Shown one piece after another: positions 1 through 15,290 of a stretch of 64,000 nt of DNA (positions are counted from its first letter, which is position 1; every line of letters starts with the position of its first letter). The position numbers and the translations under genes were made by a program. The DNA comes from Phoronis australis (Eukaryota; Phoronida; Phoronidae). Under the pieces are notes generated by a model. That model was given only the letters and a program-made list of their open reading frames with translations. It was not told the DNA's origin and ran no database searches. Where the stretch lies: contig NMRA01000028.1 in assembly GCA_002633005.1 (NCBI GenBank), forward strand, positions 1,255,688 to 1,319,687. The letters are read 5' to 3'.

Positions 1-3000
1 TTTTTAGACTGTTACCACTAAAAAACGGAGCCTTCCCAATTTCCCGTCTCCTCGTCTAGATGAGGTGCACATTTGTATCTGTCCACAAACGTAATCTTCT
101 CACTTGAGTAGCTTACGACATTGTTTCCGTAACACTTGAGTCCGCATTCAACACTTTACTATATGGTCCCAGGGGACCCACCCTCTTCACCCGGATCCTT
201 ATGCTTCTTTGAATCGGTCAGTGTAGTTGGACGCAATAACCAAGTATCGTTTCTTTCCCTAGGGGTATTCGACAGTATTTCTGGTGGGGGATAGCAGCGG
301 GGAACCTACGATCAGGCCTATTTAAAGAGTGGACACAAGAGATAACACATTTGTAGAGAGATTTCATGAAAAATCACAAAGTCTGAATCAGTACAAGACG
401 AGGTGCCACGTTGTCAAAAATAAGTGCATCTTTGAACCAAAATTTCAAAAAAAACAAAACACTTAGTGAAGATTTGTGTAATTGGGAAAGGAACCGTTTG
501 CGAAGTCTCGAATACCCAAAGTGAACACTTACGTAAGGAATTATGTTGGAACGGGCGCTTTTTTGTAGAGAAACCGGTCGTGACAGAGTCACCCACGTGA
601 CCGGCACATCCCGTGTACATCTTCTATGGAAGTAAACTCAGGCTTCTCTTTAAAATTGATGGTGTTAGGTGCGTAATTGTTTTAGACCCAGCAAATCTGG
701 ATTCTTGTCAATCAATTGGCTCATCTTCGACTCGTCATGTCAGCCGAGTGTCAGGTGCAAGAGGTTTTTGAGAGGAAGCAAACAATCCGATTCGTTAAGT
801 CCCAACGATGTGACGGAAACACACACGGTCAAATTTACACTGGCTAATGCACTGCGCTTCAGATTAAAAGGCAACCACAGGCGATCCCTTAAACGTCAGA
901 TTATGAAATAGAGAACCCAAGAACAGAGAACGCCTGATTCCATTTACATTTTCAATTAAGGTGTCAGAAATATTTTGAGACAATGCATAGGCATTTCATA
1001 ATTGACACATAGCAACGTAGAAACGGACCACGGGTAGTCAGAGACACGAGATCAGATTTTGTTTCCTAAAACTTTGAGGCAAAATTTGGAGGAAACGATT
1101 TCAGTGAACAGTTTCACAGGAAAATTCGCAAGCTATTCTAATTACGAAAAAAGAAAACATCGAGACAATGCAGTAATGTGCAACACCGTCATAAATCAAC
1201 CCAACCTGTAATACCATGTCATGCTATCCTGTAATGCTAAGTACCCTGGATGGGATGTTGATTCCGTCACTAGTCATGAACGCCATGGGCACGGGCCCTT
1301 TTTAATATACAGGACGTTCTACACGCATGATTTTCTTAAGAACATGACAGAATGATTGCGTATTCAGCACGACACTGCACCTCATGAATGGGGCATTTAT
1401 TGTTACGCCGTCACAAGCCACTTGCGTGGAGAGTGCATGCTTTTGTATTGTATGAAAATTTTAAAGTACAAATCAATTTTTCTCAGAGGATTTCAGCCCA
1501 CATAAAACATGATCCCTGAATTTCCGGTACAAGATAGAGATTTTGTGGAAATACGGCCCATAGTATGGGTGACCTAGTCAAGTTGACCACGGTAGGCTTG
1601 TTGTTCCTTGGCAACTTGAAGGGATACTCTTTGACGTGTAGATCGGGGACAAGTGGCTCAATTTTAAATGATCCATGGACTCCGCTAAGCTCATACTTAA
1701 TTTAACATAAATTGGTATCACAAATCTGCCTATTAGCAAATTTTTGCACTTAGTGCAAACTTAGTCTCTCAGCGATCCACCATTTCGGGAAATCCATAAT
1801 ATTGACCTGATCAAGAAAATGGGTCAGTCAGGGCTGCATTCAGTAAACGCAAGAAAATAACGAGAGCGCAAGATCACGCAAATCTTCGTGAAATGTCACC
1901 ATGCATTACAACGAAGCAAGTGATCAAACTTGACGAACGGAACTTCACCAGACGCGTTTTTGGCTCATTTGCTTTATGAAGTCCAACGGTCGATTAGTCT
2001 ATTGGAAACTCCCGTTTCTTAAAAAACTCGTTTTTGTACACGATCTTGATTGGTTTTAAGGTAAACTGCAAACAAAAATAAAGTATGCATGAAAAACATT
2101 CGTGGACTAAAAGTCCCTGTAACGAACATAACGGGTTATACGTCCGAGTACTAAAGGAGTCCGTATTAAAACGACTATGACTCGTGCTGTGCCAACTGGT
2201 ATTCGCAAGACATCACCGGAAGTAACTAAACAATTGTTGGGGCTTTAATAATTATTTGCCCAAAACGTTGATTAAATGGACAAAAACGACACGTGATACT
2301 GCCAGATTCCAAGAACACAACACAACCCCCTGCTTGAAAGTAGAGAGCAACGTAACGATTTGAAGGCACCGTACGTCTTGGAAGTCTATGTAAAGGGTTC
2401 AGAGTTGTTTGAAACTCTCAGCTACCAAATAACTTGAAAATGAAATTTAACCTTTTATGAGCAGCAAATTGTGTATTTTCACCGTATCATCCCTGCATTG
2501 ACCCTAAAAATATTTCCATAAACTGCATCTTCAAGTAACTCAATATGACAGTGCTTTTTAAACCTTTATCGGAACAATGGTTATTTTGTTCTTCTTTCAA
2601 CGAAAAACGATTATGTTTCAAGTGGCTGAATAATTCCATGTAACCGGATACAGCAGAGGTAATTTTTAATGCCCCGGTAGATATCTTAGAATGAAGTTCA
2701 CCACACGGTGAGGGTAATAGGTTGGAAACAATTTATAAAATCATAAGCATAGATTTCCAGCAATGCACTTGAAGATACGCTAGGAAAATGGGCTAATAAG
2801 AAGTAGTTGATCGCAACTAATTGTGGATCGATCGTTAGGTGTAAATAGTCCCAAACTATATAACACTCTGTTAAGGTCTGAGCCAGACGTGGTGTATATG
2901 TGTGGTGGCTAAAAACGAAAATCTAGTTAAGTGTTTTGCTTTCCGATTTCATAAAATCAGTCTCATAATATTCTTTACCGTGACAGGGCTCTATTTCCGT

Positions 3001-6000
3001 AACTAACAAGAACATCGGAACCACCACCGACCCGATTCAGAGTTTATCAGGGTTGGTCAACCCTAAAATTGCTGATTCGAAAATGGCACATATACGCATT
3101 GCCTGTGACTTGAGAGTTGGTAACGGAAATAGAATCCTATCAAGGTCAGGAATATTGCGAGACCAATCTTATGATAGTTATGGGCCCAATTCCAGTTTCG
3201 TTTTACAGCCAACTCAACAGGGCGAAATAAAGCTTGATAAGCGGCTAAACTCTATTTTAGTAAATCGTTTGGTCCAAAACTACCCTTCCGTCACTCTACG
3301 TATATTATTGGTGTGTTTGTGTTCGTTTTTGTGTTCTCAGTTGTTGATTTACTCTACACTATTTGTGAGTTCTTTTCTATTGTGTAAACGAGGCGCAGAC
3401 TGCTCTTAATCTGTTTGCAGAAGTCAAATCATACATTTCACACAGTGTGATAACAAACACTTCTTGTGTCGTGTTTTGGACAACTGACACATTCTCTCAA
3501 TAAAATGGGTCAAAATACAAGTTTCATTGGACGAGTACTGTGTCACAAACTGATTGTCATCTTCAAAATGCACCCAGTGTCTGCAAATAAGCAAAGTTCC
3601 GTTTAATGTTATTGTGGTTATTAACAATTCACGATCTTATTAATAGTTGTGTTTATGCTATCACAGTACCGTTACATCCAGTAGTTATTCATGAATTTTT
3701 CACTACAAATCAACTCATTACAGCATTCCGCACTACCAAACGCGTCAGACAGTTTTTGTCTAACAATTCTTGACTCTAATAAATGCGACACCTACTTCCT
3801 TTCAAACAAACGCAAAAATACACTCTCATACAGTTCAAGAGAAATTTGCCAGTACCAAATTACAAAAGGAATTTCCAGCTTTTAAAATGTGAAGAAAATT
3901 GTAGAGCAAAAATGGAGGATAACTTACATTAGAACGGCATAGACATCTTACGAGTGGTACGTGAAATTACTTGGACAAGAAAAAACCGTATTCATTTGAG
4001 TATAGAAGGCCTAGCCTCAGAATCTATCACTCAGACTTCTCATAAATCTTCACCATTTCGATATTAATTAAGGATTTATCTTACATAACGCCACACAAGC
4101 AGACGGTCATGTTAGCTGTCATTAGGCTTGACAGATTGTAAAGAATACGCATTGCTCATAAATAACACAGGCTCAAGTGCCCGATCGACGTACGCGGTCA
4201 CAGACTTTACTGCCAAGACAATAGTTCTGCACGCGCACGCCCTGGGGCGCACAGTCATCTGGTCCTTGTATATGACGTCACAGTATGCAGTTGGCGCACG
4301 TGCCATGATCCAGTGAGGGTGGTTAGTGAGCTACGAGTGTTCGCCCGCATCGACTAATTTTCGAATGTAACATGTTTAAATGAATCGATCGAAAAACACT
4401 TGGTAGATATGACATACGAACTGTTCATTGCGCAGTTCACTACAGAAAGATGTTCTAAAACTCCGGGGCTTGTTGCGACGTTTTTTACACAAGAGTATGA
4501 CTCACGACCAGTCGTAAGTTTTGGTCTAAGTCTCCAGGTAGGCTCTGTGTAAAAACGTCCTTATATTACGACCTTTTAGCGAAACAGGCACCGGAACCAA
4601 ATCCTTTGCTGTAAAATTCCGTACATAAAAACCATGGCTAATATTTGAGTATTACCTTTAACTTCAGCATTGTATCGTTGAATTTTTAGGTGTTTCTAGA
4701 AAATGCATTATTTCTCCTATAAAGCGAAGTCTAACTTTGCAGCACGTGATGTACTGCTTTCTTTTGTTTTATTGAAAATTTTCATGGAGTGGTTCTAGCT
4801 AAGCACAAGTTTATCATCTTTGACACTACTTTCTATTGTGTAAAACTAATTGGTTGAAATACAACAAGCATGAGGACTGGCTTTAAATCAGAAGACACGA
4901 CATGCTGGTCTTACATTCGGTATCATTGCATTTTGAAATGTTCCCAGAAAATGCATCGTTTCGTGTATAAGGCACTTCTTCTTACACGGGCATGGTGTTT
5001 TGTCTGGATCTCTGTAAAACAAGTTTATTAAAAATCTATTAGACAAAAATCTAAACAATGACAAACATGTTTAGTTGCCCTGTGAAGAATGTATTTACGG
5101 TATATTGCTTATGTCCGCTCTGTGAAGAAAACCCTACTTTTCTGCCGGAGACACGTTCAGACGTAAACGTTCAAATTTGGGAATAGATTGCATAACCCTT
5201 CCAGCTTTTAAATACGACACTAGAATACTATTTCGGGTTTGGAATGAGTCAAAGTCGTATTGGTGACACTGTTATTGTGAATAACATGTCATATTAAGGC
5301 GGTATGCCTTGGGCAATGCACACGGAAGGTCAAGGGGAGGTCGGCGAAACACGCTGGACGATTTAGTTATTATTCGTCGACCACTTCTCTGTTTAAACGG
5401 CATCCAAACTAAACGTGGTTGTTTACTTTTTTATATTACGATCTTCTTAAAACTCCCCACTGGTACAATAATATTTGACTTATTTGCATAGGTAAGAACA
5501 ACAAATAAATTCGGTCAACATTGTCGGGACTTCGAGTTAATCCTAAATTACACCTGAAATTCGATACAACGAATGGTGAAAATATAGGCGGAATTTTTAT
5601 ATGCCAATACGTGTGACATGGATTGTCGAAAAAAATAAAAACAGAAGGAACAATAAATTACCGGGAGAAGCGAACGCAAATTTTAATTAACAAAAATCTA
5701 TAGATGTAACACGGCAAGGTAATCTATAAACACGTGATCAATGAAAACGCACGTGCTTTTGATACAGTTATTCAGTCAACGCCAGGGAATAAGTGAGAAT
5801 CCAGTTGACATTCATTGCCCCAACTTTATGGTGCGTTCTGGACAGAATACTCAGTGCGACGTTGTGCACTTAGTGGTTACTGCACTGTCGCTGTGTGAAT
5901 AAATTTTAATTTCGTCCTCTGCTCAGCAACCCATCGGGTTAGCGATACCAAGTAGATAAAACGGAGGGATAACCCTGACATCACTGAGCGGGACGTCTAC

Positions 6001-7974
6001 CGTGGGACGGACGGTGAAGATAAATTCCCATATAAACAGCCCAGATGATCTGGTCGAGTTTGCCATGCAATATTTTAGCCAAGCCTGTGACGAGTAAATC
6101 CTGTCCCTAACCAACCGACAGCTAAGTGTGTGGGAACCGGTGTATAATCTTAATTAAAAACCCCAAGAATTTCACGTCGCTATAGCTCCTGCGCTACAAT
6201 TTAGTCACATTGCGCTCCAATTAGGACAATTTTCTCGAGTGGCCCAGTGTGAATGCAGATTACGACACCGATCAATTAAGAAATTACACACTCAAACTCC
6301 CAGGTGAATTGTGACATTTCGTAGGATGACTTAAACATCAATTTCTACTGCGAACGTCATCCTGATATCGTACAGGAGCTGTTATTAGTCGATCTCACCA
6401 CGTGAGCAAAATTAGGAGATCGATTTGAACAACTATATTTTGTTTGAACAAGTAAAGGTTAAGACGTGTGAGTCTGAGTGAATATACAACCCCACTCACC
6501 AAGTGTGTTTTTTTGGTCTATTAGGTTAGGAACTTTTGTTACAGACTCCTGTGAATGTACGATTTAACGTACAAATAAGTAAGAATAGTTATATTTCCAA
6601 CTACCTCTAATGCAAAACTGGGACAAAACGATATCGCAAACCATTCAGAACGAACTGCCATTTATGAATAAAAACACAGAACAAACATCACTTCTGGAAA
6701 CAGTTAACGTACCACTCTTGGTACAAACTACATAAAGTAACTTCACCGTAAAATATAAGACCGTCTAAAATGTGTATTGTATGCGATATTCCATTAAATA
6801 TTTACTACCTCAATGTCGATTCAATTTCACTGCGAGCTAGTTACCTTACCCGCAGTAGAACTAATAGGAAACGAAACTTTTAGGGGAATATAGACGTATA
6901 AACATGCTGTTTACAGAAGGTCGACATCAAAGGCTGAGCTGGTTTGTGTATTGCTTGCACATGTAAATAAAACGTAATACAGTTAAAGTACACAAAGTCG
7001 ACTGGCCTGCAAATCATATTGAGGTAACTTTCAATTTCAAACAGCCGACCGTAGAATTAGAGGATAACAACTGGGTAGATAGACCATTTATTTCCATCGA
7101 TTTTATGGAGCGCAGATCCAGCCAGTTAGACACGTGTTAGCCGTGGACTGAAACGCTTTATACTTCATTTTGAATGGTCATTCCAAAATACATGTAAACT
7201 GGGATTAATTTTTGAGAGTGAATTGTTTAGCCTTCTCCCTGTACCGCCTCATTCGGCAACATTTCGCTAAGTCCTTGATTTAAGTATTCATAAATTTTGC
7301 GCAACTTTGCGAATCTTCCATTACGAAAGCACTCTATCGAAGCATTCTATTCATTCGCGATTTTTACAACACGCTGAGTTTTCACAATGGCCAAATTTTG
7401 AGGTATTTGCTCGTTTTGCCCTGCAGGGCAGTGGGCGGAGCTCCCGAACAAATATCAACAGTCCTGTTTTCACACGACTGACTCGATTGAAAACCGCTAC
7501 GAAATTTCATCATGATTGACAGGTAGGTAATTTACTTTTTTGTATACCGAGAAGCAAATTTCTCCATCAGTTCGCACTAAGTCTATATGCATTTCTTTTA
7601 ACTCAATTACTTTAGGACATTTTTATATTTGTTTTGACTTTCACGTATAGAATTTCAGGACACAAATTCAATTTCAAAATTTACCCGCCAATAAAGCAAG
7701 CCCGTGTTTTACTATTAAAATAAATTATTTAAAGAAAATACTGAAAATGAAAATACACAGTAATTCAGAGACTGGTAAAAATTTTATTCGTCTTCCAAAG
7801 GTGGGCGTTTGAAATAGAATACTGCAGCTGGAAGTCAGAATAACCAAACGAGCCCGACACACAAAAACGTTTAACAAAAGCTCACGTGCTCCATAAATCT
7901 CTCCCCTAACAAAACAAAAGTTAGTATGTAAAAATAAAAACCGACGCAATATTCACAAAAATACAAGTGCGCTT
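1..7974. other. Non-coding flank distal to the SoxB1 3' end
   Basis: This stretch is AT-rich. The open frames are all short (up to 118 aa at 3053-3409, with a hydrophobic unstructured translation) and have no recognisable domains, splice structure or coding bias. I see no RNA gene or intact repeat. The one notable patch is 4175-4310. Confidence 0.6.
4175..4310. promoter_or_regulatory. CpG-richer patch with CRE-like TGACGTCA
   Basis: Against AT-rich surroundings, this interval is rich in CG and GCGC. It holds a palindromic CRE half-site pair, TGACGTCA, at 4273-4280 and an E-box-like GCACGTGCC near 4297. Both strands are open for about 60 codons here, which reflects base composition rather than a gene. 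It could be an enhancer or a small promoter. No transcript can be assigned. Confidence 0.25.
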
Positions 7975-9195
7975 ATGGTAAATATATCAACATTTTATTT
8001 ACAACCACTCTACATTCATTCACTTTCCAAATGAAAGGTGTCGTCTTAGAAATGTATATCAGTAATTTACAAATATTTATACTATTTACAAAGAAGTAAC
8101 AGGATGTATAAGGCAAACTGGTCGGATTCTATATCATTAGCTACATGAATACAGAGGCACGATTTTATCACGCGAGATAGGACGAATATTTTACATGCAA
8201 TTACCAACAGAATAGTTAAGCTGGAATGATCAAATTCTTGTAAAATTAGCAAAATGTTTTACCATAAAATGTGGAATGTTAAGGAACAGTACGCAATTAG
8301 AAAATAAAGAAAATGGAATAAATAAAATCGTTACCACAGAAGTGGTGGCAATAGAATAGAAACTGCAACTTATGACACAGAAAACACAAAATGGATAATA
8401 TTCTAGCAGAAAACGAGTCCTGTAGGCTGTTAACAGAATTGTAACTCGGCACAACCTACTGTTACATAAGCAAGGTTTACTGTTGGTGTATATTTACCAA
8501 AACTTGGCAAACACAGAACGCTCAAGAACAACAGTAAATATTCGCACACCTGTATATAGCGTATTGCTGTGTGCTCAGCTCAGCACGTTGAGGAGCGCAA
8601 GAGCTACTATGTCGCGTGCAAACTTCACAGAGCGTCACTAAATTCTCATAGATAATTTACTCCGCCAGAATATATACCCTCTCAACATAAAAAGCACGGG
8701 ATACCACCGCGCATGGTTGCTAAAAACCTATGTTACATATACACAACTGACGTAACAGTAAGGAAAAAGATTATCGTTTGAGAAAACAATTCAGATCCTT
8801 AATTTCCATTCGGTAAGAACATATATACTCTAAATAAATGCTAAGTGGCTAGGAACAGATGTAAACATAAAAACCTCACTTTTAAGTTCTGCACATGGAG
8901 TGGCGCTGCGCTAAACACCAGTGATACATAAACGACTTGAGCTTTAACAATAGACTAAATTTAGGTTAAAACTTCAGTTTCTTATCGTCATGATTTATGT
9001 GTGGCAATATTAACAATTTCTGGCTAGGACAAGTCGATTTATCTGCCACCGGTGTTCCTTGGTTAAAAACAACGCCGGTTTTCTGCGCACATGAACACAC
9101 TCACACACACTCGAATACTGTAAGTTTTACATAAAAAACAAATTGGCAATGGAAAGATGGCAGACAACAAGACTAAGAACGCCAACAGTCTCTCG
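7975..9195 (-). other. Predicted SoxB1 3' untranslated region
   Basis: Below the stop codon (TAA, read on the minus strand at 9196-9198) I see no coding potential. The first canonical minus-strand AATAAA (TTTATT on the plus strand) I find after the stop is at 7994-7999. It is followed within about 30 bases by a T/G-rich stretch suitable as a downstream cleavage element. A cleavage site near 7975 would give a 3' UTR of about 1.2 kb, reasonable for a SoxB1 mRNA. A second AATAAA lies at 7783-7788. The end is inferred from signals, not from transcript data. Confidence 0.55.
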
Positions 9196-10360
<1,165 letters not shown>

Positions 10361-13300
10361 TACAGCTTCAACTCGACAGCTCAAGATAGCCATTCATTCG
10401 ATGACAATACCCTAATACTCAGGTGTGAATACATGGGGGCGGGGTCTACGGTGACCCGTGAACCGAGTGACAAGAGTCCCGCTGAACGGCAGAGCCGTTG
10501 ACACTTGTAGATTGGTTTCAAAATCACCAAATTTTGCAATTCCAGATCCGCGCATAGGTTTAGAATTTAGGAAAATCACCTGAAAACGGACACATGTCAA
10601 TCAAATACGATCATGCTCAAGTTCTTTTGTTGGAATGTTGGTACCTTGGCTACGGTAAATAATCAATCAATGGACGACCTATAACTCGATTTATACTGTT
10701 CCTGCTCTAATTTAGTTCCGTTTAGTGGAAACAAACTAACGTGGGGTCGGGAGTCTACGGCGCAGATATTTCGTACAAAAGTATTTGTTAGGGCCTTGTT
10801 TCTCACATATAAGTAAAAGGCTCAAAATAAGAAGTGATTGTGATTAAATTGTAATTTGGATTGGTGCCCGCCAAAATAAATCAGTCTTTCAAAATGGCTA
10901 CCACATAATGGCTGTATAAATAAGGTGACGTGAACCATGTCGTGCCAAATTTGACAGACGAAACCACGCCCACTAGCCGAGCAATACACATTGTCGAATA
11001 AAAATTCAAATGACAACTTTGGGTGTCATTTAAATTCTTCGCAATTTTATTAAAATGTAGACAGCATGAAATGATTATTAAAAACTTTCCTTTATTTTTT
11101 TAAGTAACCGTATGGCGTCATACACATTTATGCGGGAAATACAACTGCATAAGAATGTCATGACTTACATGTACCTACACTTCAGTTGAAAGTGATTGTC
11201 AGACTTCACGATTATCTCAGCGGGCGATGTTAAAACAATGACTCATAAAAAGACGTGTTCTTTAGCCATTGTTTTCTAATGATATCATTTTAAAGGTGTA
11301 CAATGCATCAAGTGTCACTTAATTGGATAAAAATGAGCGCATGTAGTCACAGGATTATTTTGACATCTTGTTTCTCAGAACTGAAAGTAAATAGTAAACA
11401 TTCTCGGGATATTTTTATATAAGAAATAAAATTCACTTCGTCTACTATATACAATGTACAGTAGGATTTTACGGTCGAGACTAAGAAGAAAAAACTAAGT
11501 CGGATTTTAAACATCGCTGTAAAAAAGCACAAAAATGTCAATTAGTTAATACACTACCGAGTTACTAGAAATTTATTTTACCATTCTCTGTGTATTACTT
11601 TTATAAAAAAGAACGAGTCTTGTTCACAAAAGTGCCCTGTGTGAGACTGTTTTGCTTCTACCATTACTCCTAACAGTTCTCGTTAATTGATCGCCGGCGC
11701 TTGAAACAAATGATCTGTTAATCAGGCGATATCAGAAATACCTGGCCGCAGAGCAGACTTGAGCAAACACACGGGCTCTACGAAAATCTAGAAACTATCT
11801 GATTAAGCCATTGACTCACACGAACCAGGAATCCTGCCTCACCTGGGCGGCACATCAAAGGGTGCTTTAACTAATATTACCTTAGCAAATTATCCGCATA
11901 AACATTTGATTGTTTTTTACGCGAAGACCCGAGCGCCGAGGCTCACTTATAAACAGTCTTTTACTAGTGACATCTCAAACTGAGATTTTCTCTCCTTTTT
12001 CTTAACAAAAGTGAAAGAAATTATAACCGCAACTGGTCGGATTATTCACTCGTACAGGTCGACGTTAATCGCGTGCTAATTCAGTGGAGTTCGCTTAATG
12101 GACGCTCTTTGTTTCAGCTGTGTCCAAATCAATTACTAAATTAACCCGCCATCAGAAATACAAGGTGGCTGAAGGCAATTTGTAACACAAACCTTAATCA
12201 TCACAAGCTTCTCCTCGTGCTGTCTTCGTATAATTGTAGTCACCGCAGACGTTCCCGCATGTTTTGTATACAAATTGTTCAGGGCCAATTTTTAAGAAAC
12301 GTCTGTTTCTAATGTCACTTACCCATCAAAGTTAAAAAATTATTTACTAGTTTCCCAACAAATGGAATCAAACTATGCACGTGACACTTGCAAAGCCTAC
12401 CTTTATCCCCAATTCCTATTTTAAATAGTATTTTTCTAAATATTTCAACTATTCATTTCACAAAATTTTCATGATTCATCTAATCATATTTGTGAGAGTT
12501 ATTATTAACCATTAATAACGGCGTTTCTATCCATTTTTCCCAATAAAAAATATTCCCCTGTCGATACAAAAATGACATCAGCGGTCTTCTCGTACATTGA
12601 ATGAATCGTTTCTTTTCACGGCTTTGACCCGTGTCGTTCTCAGGTATAACAAAGGGCTCTAGAAGTAGTTAGTTCTCCATGAAACCGGCCAGTAGGAGTA
12701 GATGTAAGAGGAAATGGTAATCTAACACTGAGGATTTTTCACTGTATCTAGATCTTAAGGAACATCATGCACTAAACATAAAAACCCAGACAATTGAATA
12801 AAAGATCAATGCGGGCAGAACAATGTTACTATTTACTTTAAAAAAATGGACACCATTATTTTCAAATAACACAGTGCAATTGAGGATTAAACGTGCTAAT
12901 TAAGTCACAGGATTATTAATTATACAGCTGTTTCAGGTGAAGGATGGCTTACACTTGTAATTTGCTGTAAAAATGGGACATTTAGATTATTATTTTCAGA
13001 CTATATTTTATGTTTTATATGAATCCCTTAGATGCAATAATGATGTATTCTAACTAAGTATCACCAAGCACCATAAAGAATATGTTATGGTGAAAAGAGA
13101 CGAAATCGCACTGACCCCAACTTGGTCACAATGATAAGTTCGAGTCATGCGCAGTGAAGCACTTCACGCTAAATGTCTCTTACCTCGTGACTGACGGTTG
13201 GTAGCGTAGTACAGTTTCACAGCCGTCACATTCCGCTTCGAGGAACAGAAACCTGTTGTATAATCCAATAATAAAACACACCCATGATGGTTACTAGGTA

Positions 13301-14785
13301 AATTCCTTGGATAAAATCCACAAGTCCTCATCCGAAAGGATTTCACAGTTTTCCACTCTTGTTAAATCCACGATTTTCGGCTTGGTCACCATTGAAATTC
13401 TTGTGACGAAATTCATCTTTTCGTTTCCCATATCTAGGAGCGAAAGATAAGATTAAATTCAATGGAATAAAAAGAGTATTGAGCGAAGCAATGCGAACAG
13501 CAGCAACCAAGGCAATAGACGTGCAGTCTTTATAAAGAACGGGCTAATACTGCGCGGCTTCAGTGACTGAATTGCGTTCAAATTACTCGCTTTAGTGTTC
13601 TCTGTATTCTAAACAGACCGAGGATGGATCTCTTAGGCAATGGGCGATATAACGGGGAAAGAAAAGACTCTTTGAAAAATCTAACAATATATTTTTGTAG
13701 ACCATGATAATAGTCAGAGGCCTTTTCAGCCTCTCCATTCACAGCCCGTATAGATTTTCTTGAGACACAATAGCCTGTGAATTAGCGACACATAAAAGTT
13801 ACACAGTGTATCATCGCTACCTTATTCTTATGCAAAGTATTTTTCACTATGCAGGCCATAGCTGTGTCAGCTTGATCTATTCTGAAGCAATACTCCTCTG
13901 TCAGCGGATAGCAAAGTAGACACAGTGCTTTGTCCACGGACAATGGCGGATGTTTTTGGGGTCAACTTTCTGAAACGACTATTACAAAACACAGTTCAAA
14001 TAATCCCCTTACACAAATAACTCGCTTTAATAACAGACTATTAAATACGTCGAAAAACCAGCCAGGCGATTAAACATAAAATGTGTATTGCATAATCGGA
14101 ATAATAAAACGCTTTCAGCTAAGACGCCGTCCAGATTAAAACATGGAACTCTCCAGTAATAACGATGTAAATTGCATTTTGAAATTATTTTGTACGCGCT
14201 CAATGTGGTTATTCAGAGGAAATGTTCAGGAATAAACAGATTTAATCTCGCATAAGGACATTTTAAATATCTTCAAACAAAGTTTCATGACCACTGATTA
14301 AGACAGCGGGACCAGTGAACATTGTGCAATAAGACCTTATATTACACAATTTCTTGTCATGTTGAATTAATACAACGACTAAATATCAGACTGCTGATAG
14401 TGCTCTAACAGCACTTTATAAACAGCTTCCCGTAAAAAGAACAATGGCGGTAATGAATTAAAGATTACACCGAATACCCCAGGGTCGAGGCTATCTCAGG
14501 TTGACGCCTTGATTTTAAAGTTCGTCGCAAAATGAAAGTTTTACACGTAACCTGTCTTGCGAAATATAATGACTTACGAACCATGATTTATCATTGATAA
14601 CAATACGGAACCGGTTTACTTTTAAGGACTTGGACATTCCTAAAGCTATAAAAACGAAATAAAAACGGTTAAAGTATTAAAAGAAATGGCTAGTATATAT
14701 TGAATCAAGATGAACTGATCTACGTAGTAAAAACGTAATAAGCATAGGAGATTAGATGGTTTACGCGATATGATCACGGGCTTCG
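10361..14785. other. Non-coding stretch upstream of SoxB1
   Basis: There is no ORF with coding character, no RNA gene and no clear repeat. Position immediately upstream of SoxB1 makes it a natural place for its enhancers, but I cannot single one out. A 6-bp stem hairpin AGAGGC...GCCTCT with a T-rich loop lies at 13716-13734. Confidence 0.55.
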
Positions 14786-14789
14786 GATG

Positions 14790-15290
14790 TACCTACGTTT
14801 TAAATGTCTAGTCTCGAATTGAATAGTCTGGGGGCAGAGGCTTTTGGGTTGGTGAGTTCCGTTAGATCAAGTTCCAGCCCAGTCACAACGCACCCACTAA
14901 ATCCCGAAGTTCGAATGCTTTTTTCGTTAATTTTGCTTGCGGAACGAGTAGTTACGAACTGACCGACGAACGCGAAACCAGGGGCGCTTTCCGTAGACGC
15001 AGGACACTCGCCAGTAAAGCGCGTGTGACCACGTGCTTCCGCTGTAATAGATGGCAATGTCTCGTGAAGACTTGCATAATCGCGCTTTTCTCGCGAGAAA
15101 ATTGCTCTGCAGGACAAAGCCTAGGAAGCAGCGTTCATTTTTCTTGTCGGTTCCGTGTTTATAGGTAACGGCTATCGTTAGCACGTATGATCTGGCTTTC
15201 TTTACAGTCTGCGACCAACCACTCACAGAGTTGCGGATATTGCACTCATAAATAACCGACACTTGTAAATACCGAGGCAAGTTAATTATA
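14790..15290. promoter_or_regulatory. CpG-rich island with a palindromic TCTCGCGAGA site
   Basis: CG dinucleotides are markedly denser here than in the flanks. A perfect 16-bp palindrome TTTTCTCGCGAGAAAA (15086-15101) contains TCTCGCGAGA (15089-15098), the motif bound by BANP at vertebrate CpG-island promoters. Two overlapping minus-strand open frames (105 and 117 codons) show no recognisable domain and are probably a by-product of base composition. The interval may be an orphan promoter or a CpG-rich enhancer. Its transcript, if any, is unknown. Confidence 0.4.

Noticed and set aside
3053-3409. 118-codon plus-strand ORF
   Set aside because: It has no ATG at the stated start (TTG), no recognisable domain, a mixed hydrophobic composition and no splice or promoter context.
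13716-13734. Histone 3' stem-loop
   Set aside because: The stem AGAGGC/GCCTCT with a 7-base loop does not match the histone consensus, and no histone gene is nearby.
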